From positions 1-48,585 of the forward strand of contig CASGDQ010000002.1 of the NCBI GenBank assembly GCA_949300325.1: a DNA stretch of 48,585 bases, read 5' to 3'. Source of the DNA: an uncultured Spirochaetales bacterium (GTDB taxonomy: Bacteria > Spirochaetota > Spirochaetia > Sphaerochaetales > Sphaerochaetaceae). Positions 40,908-48,585 of the stretch are shown here, in pieces; positions within the stretch are counted from its first letter, which is position 1; every line of letters begins with the position of its first letter. The translations under genes were made by a program, and so were the position numbers. A model generated the notes under the pieces. That model did not search any database and had not been told where the DNA came from. It saw only the letters and a list, made by a program, of their open reading frames with translations.

Positions 40908-41165
40908 ATGAAGAAGTCAAAGGTAAAGGTAAGAATCTGTTTGGGTACAGCCTGTTTTGTACAGGGTGGAGCGGACCTCCTGCTCTACAATGATTTCCTT
41001 GATCCGGCAATCCTTGCCGATTGTGAGATTGAAGGATGTTCTTGTCTTGAACAGTGTAAAGTCGGTGGCGGTGCCGCTCCGTTCGTGGAGATCAACGGCG
41101 TGGTCCATGACGGCGTGACACAGGAGAAATTCTGTAAGCTTCTTGCGGAGGCTGTGAAAGAATGA
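40908..41165 (+). CDS. Second small thioredoxin-like [2Fe-2S] ferredoxin
   Basis: An 85-residue paralogue-like protein with Cys11 and Cys16 (CLGTAC) and Cys46 and Cys50 (CLEQC), plus an extra Cys44. Cluster spacing matches the first ferredoxin of the operon, but the rest differs (for example GGGAAPFVEING). It overlaps the following [FeFe] hydrogenase gene by four bases (ATGA), so it is probably that enzyme's electron partner. SD AGGAGG is eight bases upstream. Confidence 0.9.
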   Translation: MKKSKVKVRICLGTACFVQGGADLLLYNDFLDPAILADCEIEGCSCLEQCKVGGGAAPFVEINGVVHDGVTQEKFCKLLAEAVKE

Positions 41166-42610
41166 TTGATATAAACAACCAATATACTCTGATGAAGAGA
41201 AAGATCGACACGGAAGTGGTACGCCATTTTTTCAATGATACATTGATCAGTGAAGTGGATAAGCTTCCTATCCGTATCATTCCCAAAGATAGAGTACCTT
41301 CGCGTTGTTGTATCTACAAGGAGAGGGCCCTGGTACGCTACAGGATTCTCAGCCTGCTTGGCGTCGATCTTGAAAAGGACGACGATGAGTTCAAGCCGCT
41401 TGCCGAGTATGTAAAGGATGTAATGGAGAAGGACGAGCCCAATCTTCCTCTTCTTACGACTATCAAGAGCGGCTGTTACGGCTGTCCGAAAGACCAGTAT
41501 AGGGTCTCGGATGCATGCCGTGGCTGTTTTGCGCGTCCTTGTATGGCCAACTGCCCGAAGAACGCCATCGTATTCATCAATGGGCAGGCCCATATCGATG
41601 AGGAAAGGTGTATCAGATGCGGAAAGTGCATGGAGGTCTGTCCGTTCCATGCTGTTGTGCACATTCCTGTTCCTTGTGAGGAGGCTTGTCCGGTAGGAGC
41701 CATAAAGAAGAATGAGCAGGGCTTTGTGGAAGTGGATCATTCCAAATGCATCGGATGCGGAAAGTGTGTCCGTTCCTGTCCTTTCGGAGCCATTGCCGAG
41801 CGCAGCGAGCTTTTCAAGATCCTTAAGATGCTCAAGGCCGGCGATAAGGTTGTTGCGATGATCGCTCCTGCAATAGAAGGTCAGTTCCCAGGCTCTCTTG
41901 CCCAGCTGAAGGCTGCTTTGAAGAAGGCCGGCTTCTATGATGTTTTCGAGGTCGCAAAAGGGGCTGAGGTCACAAGCGTTAGGGAAGGCGAAGAGCTGGT
42001 GGAGAAGATCAAGGAGAAGAAGGGGTATATGACCACCTCCTGCTGCTCCAGTTACATGGATCTCATCGAAAAGCATCTTCCGTTCCTCAAGGACAGGTAC
42101 AGCGATGCTTATTCGCCGATGGCGTATTCCGCAGAAATCTGCAAGAAAGCAGATAGCTCTGTGAAAACCGTATTTATCGGGCCATGCCTTTCCAAGAGGG
42201 TCGAGGCCGCTAAATATCCGGATATCATCGACGGGGTGATGACCTTTGCCGAGCTTGCCGCAATTTTCATGGCCAAGGATATCGATGTCATGAAGATGGA
42301 AGCCGATGATATGGGCGATACCTCTTCGTTCGAGGATTGCAGGGAATATGCGGTATCCGGAGGAGTTGCCTCCTGCGTGCTCTCACGCCTTGACGACTCG
42401 TCTTCCATCAGGATTCTTCCGATCGACGGACTTGATAAGAAGACTGTAAGGCTCATGAATACATGGCAGAAGAAGGCTCCAGATGCCGATCTTGTAGAGG
42501 TGATGTGCTGCCAGGGTGGCTGTATCGCAGGTCCTGGAACCATTGTAAAACCGCAGGTTGCGCTTCGTTTAAGGGCTGCGAACAAAGCAGCTGCAGCAAA
42601 GAAAGCCTGA
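41162..42610 (+). CDS. Monomeric [FeFe] hydrogenase, group B type
   Basis: A 482-residue hydrogenase. A family-specific N-terminal region (~100 residues) leads to a cysteine-rich block (CYGCP, ACRGCFARPCMANCPKNAI), then two ferredoxin-like clusters (CIRCGKCMEVCP near 150, CIGCGKCVRSCP near 196). The H-cluster motifs are L1 TTSCCSSY (Cys294, Cys295), L2 FIGPCLSKR (Cys342) and L3 EVMCCQGGCIAGPG (Cys450, Cys454). Both L1 cysteines are kept, so the proton-relay Cys is present and the enzyme should turn over H2. It lacks the usual Pro of TSCCP. It is the catalytic partner to the sensory HydS in the same operon. Maturases HydEFG are not in the window. Confidence 0.9.
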   Translation: MIDINNQYTLMKRKIDTEVVRHFFNDTLISEVDKLPIRIIPKDRVPSRCCIYKERALVRYRILSLLGVDLEKDDDEFKPLAEYVKDVMEKDEPNLPLLTTIKSGCYGCPKDQYRVSDACRGCFARPCMANCPKNAIVFINGQAHIDEERCIRCGKCMEVCPFHAVVHIPVPCEEACPVGAIKKNEQGFVEVDHSKCIGCGKCVRSCPFGAIAERSELFKILKMLKAGDKVVAMIAPAIEGQFPGSLAQLKAALKKAGFYDVFEVAKGAEVTSVREGEELVEKIKEKKGYMTTSCCSSYMDLIEKHLPFLKDRYSDAYSPMAYSAEICKKADSSVKTVFIGPCLSKRVEAAKYPDIIDGVMTFAELAAIFMAKDIDVMKMEADDMGDTSSFEDCREYAVSGGVASCVLSRLDDSSSIRILPIDGLDKKTVRLMNTWQKKAPDADLVEVMCCQGGCIAGPGTIVKPQVALRLRAANKAAAAKKA

Positions 42611-43152
42611 TGTTTCAGCCTTTCGAGCGTACCGGTGATGCAAAAGAGGATGCAAAGCTCTTTGTTGAGCTTGCATCCTGTTATTTGGATGACATGTCCT
42701 CTCCTTTTGCTGTGCCGGGTGTTCTTGCAAATATCGCATCTCTTCTATGGTGGTACCTGGATGATATAAACTGGGCAGGCTTTTACATCTTCGAGGAGTC
42801 TGCTTCAGTTCTTTTCCTTGGACCGTTCATGGGAGAGCCCGCATGCGGGCGTATAAGGCTTGGCCGCGGGGTATGCGGCACCTCTGCTGAGGAAAGGCGC
42901 ACTGTAATAGTGGACGATGTCTCGTCTTTCAAAGGTCATATCGCTTGCTCGTCTGCCAGCAAAAGCGAGATGGTTGTTCCTATTATTTTGAATGATGGCC
43001 GTCTTTTTGGAGTGATCGATATCGACAGCCCGTCCCTAAAAAGGTTTAAAGAGGATGAAGCGATGCTCGTGGAGGAGATTGCCAAACTCATTGTTGCACA
43101 AAATCCGGTTTATGGTTATTCTTTAGCTAACGGCAATGACGGAGACGAGTAA
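42610..43152 (+). CDS. msrC: Free methionine-(R)-sulfoxide reductase (GAF domain)
   Basis: A 180-residue single GAF domain. LGRGVCGTSAEERRTVIVDDV and FKGHIACSSASKSEMVVPI carry the cysteines and pocket residues that define fRMsr, which reduces free methionine-R-sulfoxide through thioredoxin. The usual start of such proteins (a helix, then LLWWYLDDINWAGFYI) is intact. ATG 42610 overlaps the hydrogenase stop by one base (TGATG); the frame is open upstream but that part runs through the hydrogenase gene. Its place at the end of the hydrogenase operon suggests oxidative repair near oxygen-sensitive Fe-S enzymes. Confidence 0.9.
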   Translation: MFQPFERTGDAKEDAKLFVELASCYLDDMSSPFAVPGVLANIASLLWWYLDDINWAGFYIFEESASVLFLGPFMGEPACGRIRLGRGVCGTSAEERRTVIVDDVSSFKGHIACSSASKSEMVVPIILNDGRLFGVIDIDSPSLKRFKEDEAMLVEEIAKLIVAQNPVYGYSLANGNDGDE

Positions 43153-43159
43153 TATCCCA

Positions 43160-43395
43160 TGCTGCCCCTGAGAGGATATCCTAGGAAGCAAGATGTCCGG
43201 AGCTAAGATATGAAAACCACTCCCGAGCTGCAGGGTGGAAAGGAAACGAGTATATCCTGCCGTACAACTGCGTAAGTGTTCAGAGCGTCTTTCCTTTTGG
43301 GAAGGAAGCAAGGTGGGACCGCGGAATTGCAAAAGCCTTTGCAGTTTCGTCCTTGCAATAATGCATGGATGAAGCTGGAAAGGCTTTTTCCATTT
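43160..43395 (+). promoter_or_regulatory. T-box riboswitch leader of thrS
   Basis: The T-box consensus AAGGTGGGACCGCG is at 43310-43323, preceded by a stem III (CTTTCC/GGAAGG). A terminator follows: 43331-43344 pairs with 43375-43388 (13 of 14 bp), ending in TTTTT. A GTCCTT at ~43349-43355 can pair with the T-box to form the antiterminator. Stem I closes with AGGATAT (43173-43179) and ATATCCT (43252-43258). Just inside it ACG (43246-43248) is a threonine codon in specifier position; ACC at 43216-43218 is the alternative. Uncharged tRNA-Thr would turn on thrS. Confidence 0.9.
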
Positions 43396-43410
43396 TAGGA
43401 GGAATGTATC

Positions 43411-45147
43411 ATGGCTGATGAAGCGAAGTTGGAGAAAATCAGGCATTCGATGGCTCATGTCATGGCTGAGGCCGTGCTCGAGATTTTCCCTGATGCACAG
43501 ATTGCGATCGGACCTGCGATCGACAATGGTTTTTATTATGATTTCGATCTTCCGAGAAGCTTGAGTGAGCAGGATTTGGAAGATATCACCGAAAGGATGA
43601 AGGCTATAATCAAGAGCAATAAGGAATTCAAGAGATCCGTTGTTACCCGTGATGAGGCTAAAGAGATGTTCAAGGATCAGAAGTATAAGCTTGAACTCAT
43701 CGATGCCATTGAGGAAGGAAGCGAGATCTCCATATACAACCAGGGCGGATTTACAGATCTTTGCCGCGGACCTCATGTGGAATCTACCAAGGAGCTCAAT
43801 CCTGAAGCCTTTAAGCTTCTCTCCGTGGCCGGTGCATATTGGCGCGGAAAGGAAACCAATCCGATGCTTCAGAGAATTTACGGGACAGCATGGCTTACTC
43901 CTAAGGATCTGAGGCTTTATCTTGATCATCTTGCCGATATCGAAAAAAGGGATCATAGGAAGCTTGGTAAGGAATTGGATCTCTTTTCTCTCCATGAAGA
44001 AGCCGGTCCCGGCCTTGTTTACTGGCATCCAAGGGGAGCGCGAATCCGTCAGGCAATAGAGAATTTCTGGCGCGAGGAGCATTACAAGAACGGCTATGAG
44101 ATGATCTATACCCCACATGTGGGAAAGTCATGGCTTTGGGAGACCAGCGGCCACCTTGGTTTCTATAAGGAATCGATGTATCCGAAAATGGAAATGGACA
44201 ATATGGATTACTATGTGAAGCCGATGAATTGCCCGTTCCATATCATGATTTATCAGAACAGCAAGAAGAGCTATCGTGATCTTCCCTGCCGCTGGGCCGA
44301 GCTTGGCACCGTATATAGGTATGAGAAGGCTGGCGCGCTTCATGGGCTCATGAGGGTGAGAGGATTCACACAGGATGATGCCCATATCTTCTGCACCCCT
44401 GATCAGATGGATGCCGAGATCATGGAGGTTCTCAGATTCTCGCTGTACATGCTCCATTCCTTCGGCTTCAATGATATCCATGCCTATATCTCCACCAAGC
44501 CCGAAAAGAGCGTTGGAGAGCAGGAGAAGTGGGATGCTGCAACCGAAGCTTTGAAGAGAGCAGTGGAGAAGGAGGGCATCTCGTATGATGTGGATGAAGG
44601 CGGCGGCGCTTTCTATGGGCCGAAGATCGATCTGAAGATCAAGGATGCTATCGGACGCGAATGGCAGCTTTCCACAGTGCAGTTCGATTTCAATCTCCCT
44701 GAAAGATTCAAGCTCACCTTCGTCGATAAGGATGGCACTGAAAAGAGGCCGTATATGATTCATAGGGCTCTGCTTGGGTCCATCGAGCGTTTCTTTGGTG
44801 TTCTCATCGAGCATTATGCAGGGGCGTTCCCGCCATGGCTCAGCCCGGATCAGGTTGCAGTCATTCCGGTTGCAGAAAGCGCAAATGATTATGCCTGCGA
44901 GCTTGAAAGAAAACTCCGCCAGGATGGCTTTAGAGCAAAGAGCGATCTTTCCAACGACAGGATGAATGCGAAGATCCGCAAGGCGCAGCAGATGAAGATA
45001 CCTTATATGCTTATCATCGGAGATAAGGAAAAGGAGAATGGAACTGTATCCGTACGCTACCGCAACGGCAAGCAGGATAACGGGCTTTCCTATGAAGCCT
45101 TTGCTTCGGCACTGAAGGCCAAGATAGATTCCAAGGAGCAGCTCTGA
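43411..45147 (+). CDS. thrS: Threonyl-tRNA synthetase, short form lacking TGS
   Basis: A 578-residue class II synthetase. It begins directly with the editing-type second domain (IRHSMAHVMAEAVLEIFPDAQIAIGPAIDNGFYYDFD), so the ~60-residue TGS domain of most bacterial ThrRS is missing, while the editing (HxxxH, SVAGAYWRG region), catalytic (MNCPFHIMIYQ with a zinc Cys, TVYRYEKAGALHGLMRVRGF, HRALLGSIERFFGVLIEHYAG) and anticodon-binding domains are complete. It is controlled by the T-box leader. The stop overlaps the next gene by one base. Confidence 0.97.
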   Translation: MADEAKLEKIRHSMAHVMAEAVLEIFPDAQIAIGPAIDNGFYYDFDLPRSLSEQDLEDITERMKAIIKSNKEFKRSVVTRDEAKEMFKDQKYKLELIDAIEEGSEISIYNQGGFTDLCRGPHVESTKELNPEAFKLLSVAGAYWRGKETNPMLQRIYGTAWLTPKDLRLYLDHLADIEKRDHRKLGKELDLFSLHEEAGPGLVYWHPRGARIRQAIENFWREEHYKNGYEMIYTPHVGKSWLWETSGHLGFYKESMYPKMEMDNMDYYVKPMNCPFHIMIYQNSKKSYRDLPCRWAELGTVYRYEKAGALHGLMRVRGFTQDDAHIFCTPDQMDAEIMEVLRFSLYMLHSFGFNDIHAYISTKPEKSVGEQEKWDAATEALKRAVEKEGISYDVDEGGGAFYGPKIDLKIKDAIGREWQLSTVQFDFNLPERFKLTFVDKDGTEKRPYMIHRALLGSIERFFGVLIEHYAGAFPPWLSPDQVAVIPVAESANDYACELERKLRQDGFRAKSDLSNDRMNAKIRKAQQMKIPYMLIIGDKEKENGTVSVRYRNGKQDNGLSYEAFASALKAKIDSKEQL

Positions 45148-46655
45148 TGACAAAAAAGGACCTGATTGCACAGCTTTTGGATGAAGATAGGGCACTTCAG
45201 GTCCTTTCTTATGCCCTGGCTGTTTTGGAATGGGATCTGGAGACCGAAATGCCATTTGGCGCTTCTGAGGGCAGATCTGAACAGATGGAGGCCCTGGCCG
45301 TTCTCATTCATGAAAAATCCGTAGATCCTCGCCTTGTCGAGTTGGTCTCTTTTCTTGAGGAGGATCCTTCATATCCAAATTGGGCTAACGGGCTTATCAG
45401 AAATTATAGGAAGAAGGTGGAAAGGGAGGCTAAGATTCCTTCCTCCCTGATCAAAAAGAAGAGCGGCCTGGTTGGGCGTGCCCATAAGAAATGGCTGGAG
45501 GCGAAAAGCGCTTCAGATTTTTCCATCTTTGCTCCCTATCTTGCTGATATCGTATCGGTGGAACGGGATATCGCTTATGCATGCGATAATAATAAAAGGC
45601 CATATGATGTGCTTTTGGATTCCTATGAGCCTGATATCGGCATTGATGATTTGGATCCTCTTTTTGAGAATTTGGAAAAAAGCATCCATTTGCTCATGGA
45701 TGAGGTCGCTCCTGGCTTGAAGGCCATTGATGATTCCTTCCTTTTCCAGGCTTATGATAAAAAGGCTCTTGAGGAGTTTTGCACTCAGGTCTCTCTTGCC
45801 ATGGGCTTTGATACCTCCAGAGGCGGCTTTGGCATTTCCGCGCATCCCTTTACCACCACTCTTGGACCTGATGATGTGCGCATAACAAACCGATTTACCG
45901 ATGCCGGGCTTTTTGATCCCATCGGAAGCCAGGTGCATGAGACGGGGCATGCCCTTTATGAGCAGAAATCCTCACTTAATCCGGATATAAGGGCTACCAG
46001 CCTCTCTGGAGGGGTTTCGATGGGCATCCATGAGAGCCAGTCGAGATTCTGGGAGAATTTCATGGGGCGCAGCCTTGCTTTCTGGAAATACTGGTATCCC
46101 CGTTTGCAGCAATATGTGCCGCATCTGATAACGGTGCCATTAAACGATTTTTATCGTGCGATCAATAAGGCTTATCCTTCCGCTATCCGCGTTAATGCTG
46201 ATGAGCTGACATATTCTTTGCATATAATCCTTCGTTATAGGATAGAGAAAATGCTTATGGATAAAAGCCTTTCAGTTTCCGAGGTTCCCGAAGCATGGAA
46301 TGATATGAGCAGCAAGATAGTGGGATATACTCCTATCTCTGATTCAGAAGGATGCCTGCAGGATTCGCATTGGGCAGGCGGAATGTTCGGGTATTTCCCC
46401 TCGTATGCTCTTGGAAACATATATGCCGCGCAGTTCTATTTCAAGATGCTCGATGATCTTGGAGGAGAAGAAAGGGTGGAAAACCTGCTTGAAAACGGGG
46501 ATTATGAAGAGATTTTGAAATGGCAGGATGTGAATATATGGCATAAAGGTGGAATATATCTTCCAAAGGATTTATTATTACAAGTGACGGGGAGTACGTT
46601 GGATGCCCGGCCTTATACTAGGTATCTGGCAAATAAATTCAAATCCCTGTTGTGA
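45147..46655 (+). CDS. Carboxypeptidase, M32 family (Taq type)
   Basis: A 502-residue cytoplasmic metallocarboxypeptidase. SQVHETGHALYEQ carries the zinc HExxH motif (His264, Glu265, His268), and MGIHESQSRFWENF supplies the third ligand Glu. ALAVLEWDLETEMPFGASEGRSEQM is the usual N-terminal family segment, and GGFGISAHPFTTTLGPDDVRIT is typical M32. It trims C-terminal residues from peptides. Translation is coupled to thrS (TGATG). It is followed 12 bases later by the phosphatidyltransferase gene. Confidence 0.95.
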   Translation: MTKKDLIAQLLDEDRALQVLSYALAVLEWDLETEMPFGASEGRSEQMEALAVLIHEKSVDPRLVELVSFLEEDPSYPNWANGLIRNYRKKVEREAKIPSSLIKKKSGLVGRAHKKWLEAKSASDFSIFAPYLADIVSVERDIAYACDNNKRPYDVLLDSYEPDIGIDDLDPLFENLEKSIHLLMDEVAPGLKAIDDSFLFQAYDKKALEEFCTQVSLAMGFDTSRGGFGISAHPFTTTLGPDDVRITNRFTDAGLFDPIGSQVHETGHALYEQKSSLNPDIRATSLSGGVSMGIHESQSRFWENFMGRSLAFWKYWYPRLQQYVPHLITVPLNDFYRAINKAYPSAIRVNADELTYSLHIILRYRIEKMLMDKSLSVSEVPEAWNDMSSKIVGYTPISDSEGCLQDSHWAGGMFGYFPSYALGNIYAAQFYFKMLDDLGGEERVENLLENGDYEEILKWQDVNIWHKGGIYLPKDLLLQVTGSTLDARPYTRYLANKFKSLL

Positions 46656-46667
46656 TGGAGTTGCTTG

Positions 46668-47267
46668 ATGAACATACCTAACAGATTGACGGTTTTGCGT
46701 CTTATTTTGGTTCCTGTATTTTTTATTGCATATTCTTTGACGGGCTGGTTCGGTCCAGGGGTAGCTTACTTGAGCACTGTCTTGATGCTCATCTGTTATG
46801 CTACTGCCGAGATAACCGATCTTATCGACGGCAAGATTGCAAGAAAGTATCACTTGGTGACGGACCTGGGAAAGGTTATGGATCCGTTTGCCGATACTTT
46901 GAGCCATTTGACCTTCTTCGTTTGTTTCATGGATAAAGGAATTATGCCTGCATGGTGCTTTGTCATTATCATGTGGCGTGAATTCTCGATTCTCTTTTTA
47001 AGGATGCTGTTGATAAAGCAGGGTGGAAAGGCGATGCCTGCAAACATCTGGGGAAAAAGCAAGACCTGCCTTTATGCCTTTACCAGCATACTTTCCATAT
47101 TATTCATCGTTTTGGAGACGTTCATGGATCTATCTTCCGTAATGGATATCTGCCATACGGTGCTTTATGTGTTCTTTGCGCTCAGTGCGGTTGCATCCTT
47201 GATGAGCTTTGTGACTTATTTGAACGATATCATCAAAACAAAGGCCCTTAAAGGCATGACGATGTGA
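46668..47267 (+). CDS. pgsA: CDP-alcohol phosphatidyltransferase (CDP-DAG:glycerol-3-P type)
   Basis: A 199-residue membrane enzyme with about six helices. NIPNRLTVLRLILVPVFF is the usual start, and the signature DG-x2-AR-x8-G-x3-D-x3-D is complete in DLIDGKIARKYHLVTDLGK followed by VMDPFAD. The best match is PgsA, which makes phosphatidylglycerol phosphate, but the signature alone does not exclude other CDP-alcohol transferases. ATG 46668 has GGAG seven bases upstream, preferred over TTG 46665. It overlaps the HAD gene by four bases. Confidence 0.86.
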   Translation: MNIPNRLTVLRLILVPVFFIAYSLTGWFGPGVAYLSTVLMLICYATAEITDLIDGKIARKYHLVTDLGKVMDPFADTLSHLTFFVCFMDKGIMPAWCFVIIMWREFSILFLRMLLIKQGGKAMPANIWGKSKTCLYAFTSILSILFIVLETFMDLSSVMDICHTVLYVFFALSAVASLMSFVTYLNDIIKTKALKGMTM

Positions 47268-48067
47268 TCATGGATACAGCTTTTAAGGATATTTGCAGAT
47301 TTGATCCGTCTTTGAAAGGGCGGATCAAATTCATTATCAGCGATGTGGATGATACGATAACCACCGACGGCCGATTGCTTCCAAAAGCCTTGGATGCTTT
47401 ATATAAACTCAAGGATGCAGGAAAATACATCATACTTGTTACAGGTGGATCCGCGGGCTGGTCGGATGGTTATATCAGGCAATGGCCTGTCGATTGTGTT
47501 GTCTCTGAAAGCGGCGCTCTTCTTTTATATCGCTCTGAAGATAATAGTATCTGTTATGAGACAAATCCTTTGATAAGGGATAGTATTGAAGCGTCTTCCA
47601 TCAGATCCTCGATTTTGAAAATGACCGAAGAAAAATACGTTTTCTCTTCCGATCAATATGCCAGGATATATGATATCGCCTATGAAAGGAATTGCCTTGA
47701 TGATTCATCCCTTTCTTCTTTGCTGGATATAATCAGAAATAACGGCTGCAAGGCTTTGATAAGCAGCATACATGTCAATGTCCTTTTAGCAGATTATTCC
47801 AAGGCAGACGGTATTAAAACCTTCTTTTCGCGCATTAAGTCGGTTTTGGGCTTTTCAGAGGATTGGTCTGATTTTGTCTCCTCTTCGTTGGCCTTGGGAG
47901 ATAGCCGGAATGATGAAGCGCTGTTTAGGATGTTCCCGCACTCAATAGGCAACAAAAGGGTCTTTGATGAAAGGTCCTCTTTTTCCGTATTGCCTGAATA
48001 CTATACGATGGAATATGGAGGAGAATCTTTTGCACACGTGGCCGGATTATTGTGTGCGAAGAATTAA
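47264..48067 (+). CDS. HAD-superfamily hydrolase (Cof/HAD-IIB-like phosphatase)
   Basis: A 267-residue phosphatase. Motif I is FIISDVDDTITTDGRLL with the nucleophile Asp, motif II a Thr/Ser in ILVTGGSAGW, motif III the Lys in ADYSKADGIKTF, and motif IV SLALGDSRNDEALF. A C2 cap lies between motifs II and III, as in Cof-type, sucrose- or mannosylglycerate-phosphatases. Substrate unknown. GTG 47264 overlaps the pgsA stop (GTGA) with AAGG 10 bases upstream; ATG 47270 is the alternative. Its link to pgsA hints at, but does not show, a phosphatidylglycerophosphate or sugar-phosphate substrate. Confidence 0.85.
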   Translation: MIMDTAFKDICRFDPSLKGRIKFIISDVDDTITTDGRLLPKALDALYKLKDAGKYIILVTGGSAGWSDGYIRQWPVDCVVSESGALLLYRSEDNSICYETNPLIRDSIEASSIRSSILKMTEEKYVFSSDQYARIYDIAYERNCLDDSSLSSLLDIIRNNGCKALISSIHVNVLLADYSKADGIKTFFSRIKSVLGFSEDWSDFVSSSLALGDSRNDEALFRMFPHSIGNKRVFDERSSFSVLPEYYTMEYGGESFAHVAGLLCAKN

Positions 48068-48085
48068 TTTTCTATATTACAAGGG

Positions 48086-48108
48086 AATATTTTTAAAAAT
48101 ATTTTTTT
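48086..48108 (+). terminator. Weak AT-only terminator after the HAD gene
   Basis: The perfect 18-bp palindrome AATATTTTTAAAAATATT (48086-48103) is followed by more Ts. Stem strength is low, but position and T run fit the end of the thrS operon before the rRNA promoter. Confidence 0.5.
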
Positions 48109-48129
48109 GATAAATTTTTCTTTTTTTTG

Positions 48130-48159
48130 TTGACAAATTACCGCGTTTTGCGGTAGATT
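48130..48159 (+). promoter_or_regulatory. rRNA operon promoter with palindromic spacer
   Basis: A consensus -35 TTGACA (48130-48135), 18-bp spacer, -10 TAGATT (48154-48159). T-rich DNA upstream resembles an UP element, and a GC-rich stretch follows the start region (GCGTCGCGAG), as in stringently controlled promoters. The spacer holds a perfect dyad TACCGC-GTTTT-GCGGTA (48139-48155). Confidence 0.75.
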
Positions 48160-48165
48160 GTCTTA

Positions 48166-48398
48166 GCGTCGCGAGCAAGCGGCGTATTAAAGATTTTTGA
48201 CAGATATATCAGAGAAGGGAAGAGAGAAGGAACTCTGAAGATGTCCTTAAGGATGATTGCTTCAGGGTGCAGAAGCGTGGTGCTTCTGTCAATTCACGAA
48301 CAACAAAGGGTAGATTGAAAAGATTTAGCCAATGTTCGGCGAGGAAAAGGCAGGTCACTTGAAGTTGAAAGTATCCGCGGCTACGGCCGCGGGATTCG
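48166..48398 (+). other. 16S rRNA leader
   Basis: About 230 bases of transcribed leader without a convincing ORF. Seen: hairpin CAGAAGC/GCTTCTG (48270-48276 with 48282-48288), CTGAAG with CTTCAG (about 48235-48240 with 48260-48265), and a strong stem 48373-48381 with 48386-48395 (ATCCGCGGC, loop TACG, one bulged G) ending three bases before the mature 16S 5' end. I cannot identify a clear boxA. Confidence 0.65.

Positions 48399-48585
<187 letters not shown>

Noticed and set aside
42463..42609. Upstream extension of the msrC frame
   Set aside because: Those 49 codons lie inside the hydrogenase gene in another frame; the family begins at ATG 42610.
44128..45255. 375-residue minus-strand open frame over thrS
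   Set aside because: Antisense shadow; thrS motifs are complete on the plus strand.

Overview
The window reads as a chromosomal segment of a fermentative, probably anaerobic spirochaete (Spirochaetota, most likely the Sphaerochaeta/Treponema side). The main evidence is the 5' end of a 16S rRNA gene at the right edge, whose first helices have the spirochaete-like GGCGCGTTTTAAGCATGCAAG. The GroEL, SecDF, PFK and ThrRS types and the [FeFe]-hydrogenase cluster agree with this. Gene density is high, most genes have clear Shine-Dalgarno (SD) sequences, and 1- and 4-base gene overlaps are common. I see no insertion sequence, phage, CRISPR array or tRNA gene. Assignments are by reading motifs, without database searches.

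Layout. 1-3.9 kb: 3' end of ligA, then a PLP aminotransferase, a ModE-type HTH protein and a phosphofructokinase. 3.9-4.42 kb: a gene-free, AT-rich gap holding a terminator, a palindrome, three phased direct repeats and what looks like a complete ~87-nt small RNA gene with two exposed anti-SD loops. 4.4-14.1 kb: NhaC antiporter, Gfo/Idh/MocA oxidoreductase, metallo-hydrolase, GH36 alpha-galactosidase, an HSL-type esterase, two acyltransferase-like proteins and an E2-fold acyltransferase. Three genes here appear to have promoters abutting their start codons (leaderless mRNAs). 14.2-18.6 kb: argC-argJ-argB-argD. 18.6-23.2 kb (minus): gdhA, DUF1846, NSS transporter, small Hpt-like protein. 23.5-26.7 kb (minus): argR-pgi and nitroreductase-GNAT pairs.

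26.8-30.7 kb: lemA, a DUF2207 protein, a VTE5-like polyprenol/phytol kinase and a DUF92 (VTE6-like) protein, overlapping end to end. 30.8-37.5 kb: groL, then yajC, secD, secF, ispH and rex. 37.6-43.2 kb: a hydrogenase operon with two small [2Fe-2S] proteins, a PAS-containing HydS-type sensory [FeFe] hydrogenase, a SpoIIE/PP2C phosphatase, a group B type [FeFe] hydrogenase and a free-methionine-sulfoxide reductase. 43.2-48.1 kb: T-box leader, thrS, M32 carboxypeptidase, a CDP-alcohol phosphatidyltransferase and a HAD phosphatase. 48.1 kb to the end: rRNA promoter, leader and 16S start.

The genes fit together as a sugar-fermenting cell (alpha-galactosidase, Pgi, PFK) that balances redox through Rex and hydrogenases, makes arginine under ArgR control, assimilates nitrogen through glutamate dehydrogenase and senses threonyl-tRNA charging through a T-box. 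The least-explained items are the putative anti-SD small RNA, a TTTAATGTGAA motif shared by its upstream region and the gap before the hydrogenase operon, the sensory hydrogenase/phosphatase module, and the adjacent VTE5/VTE6-like kinases.
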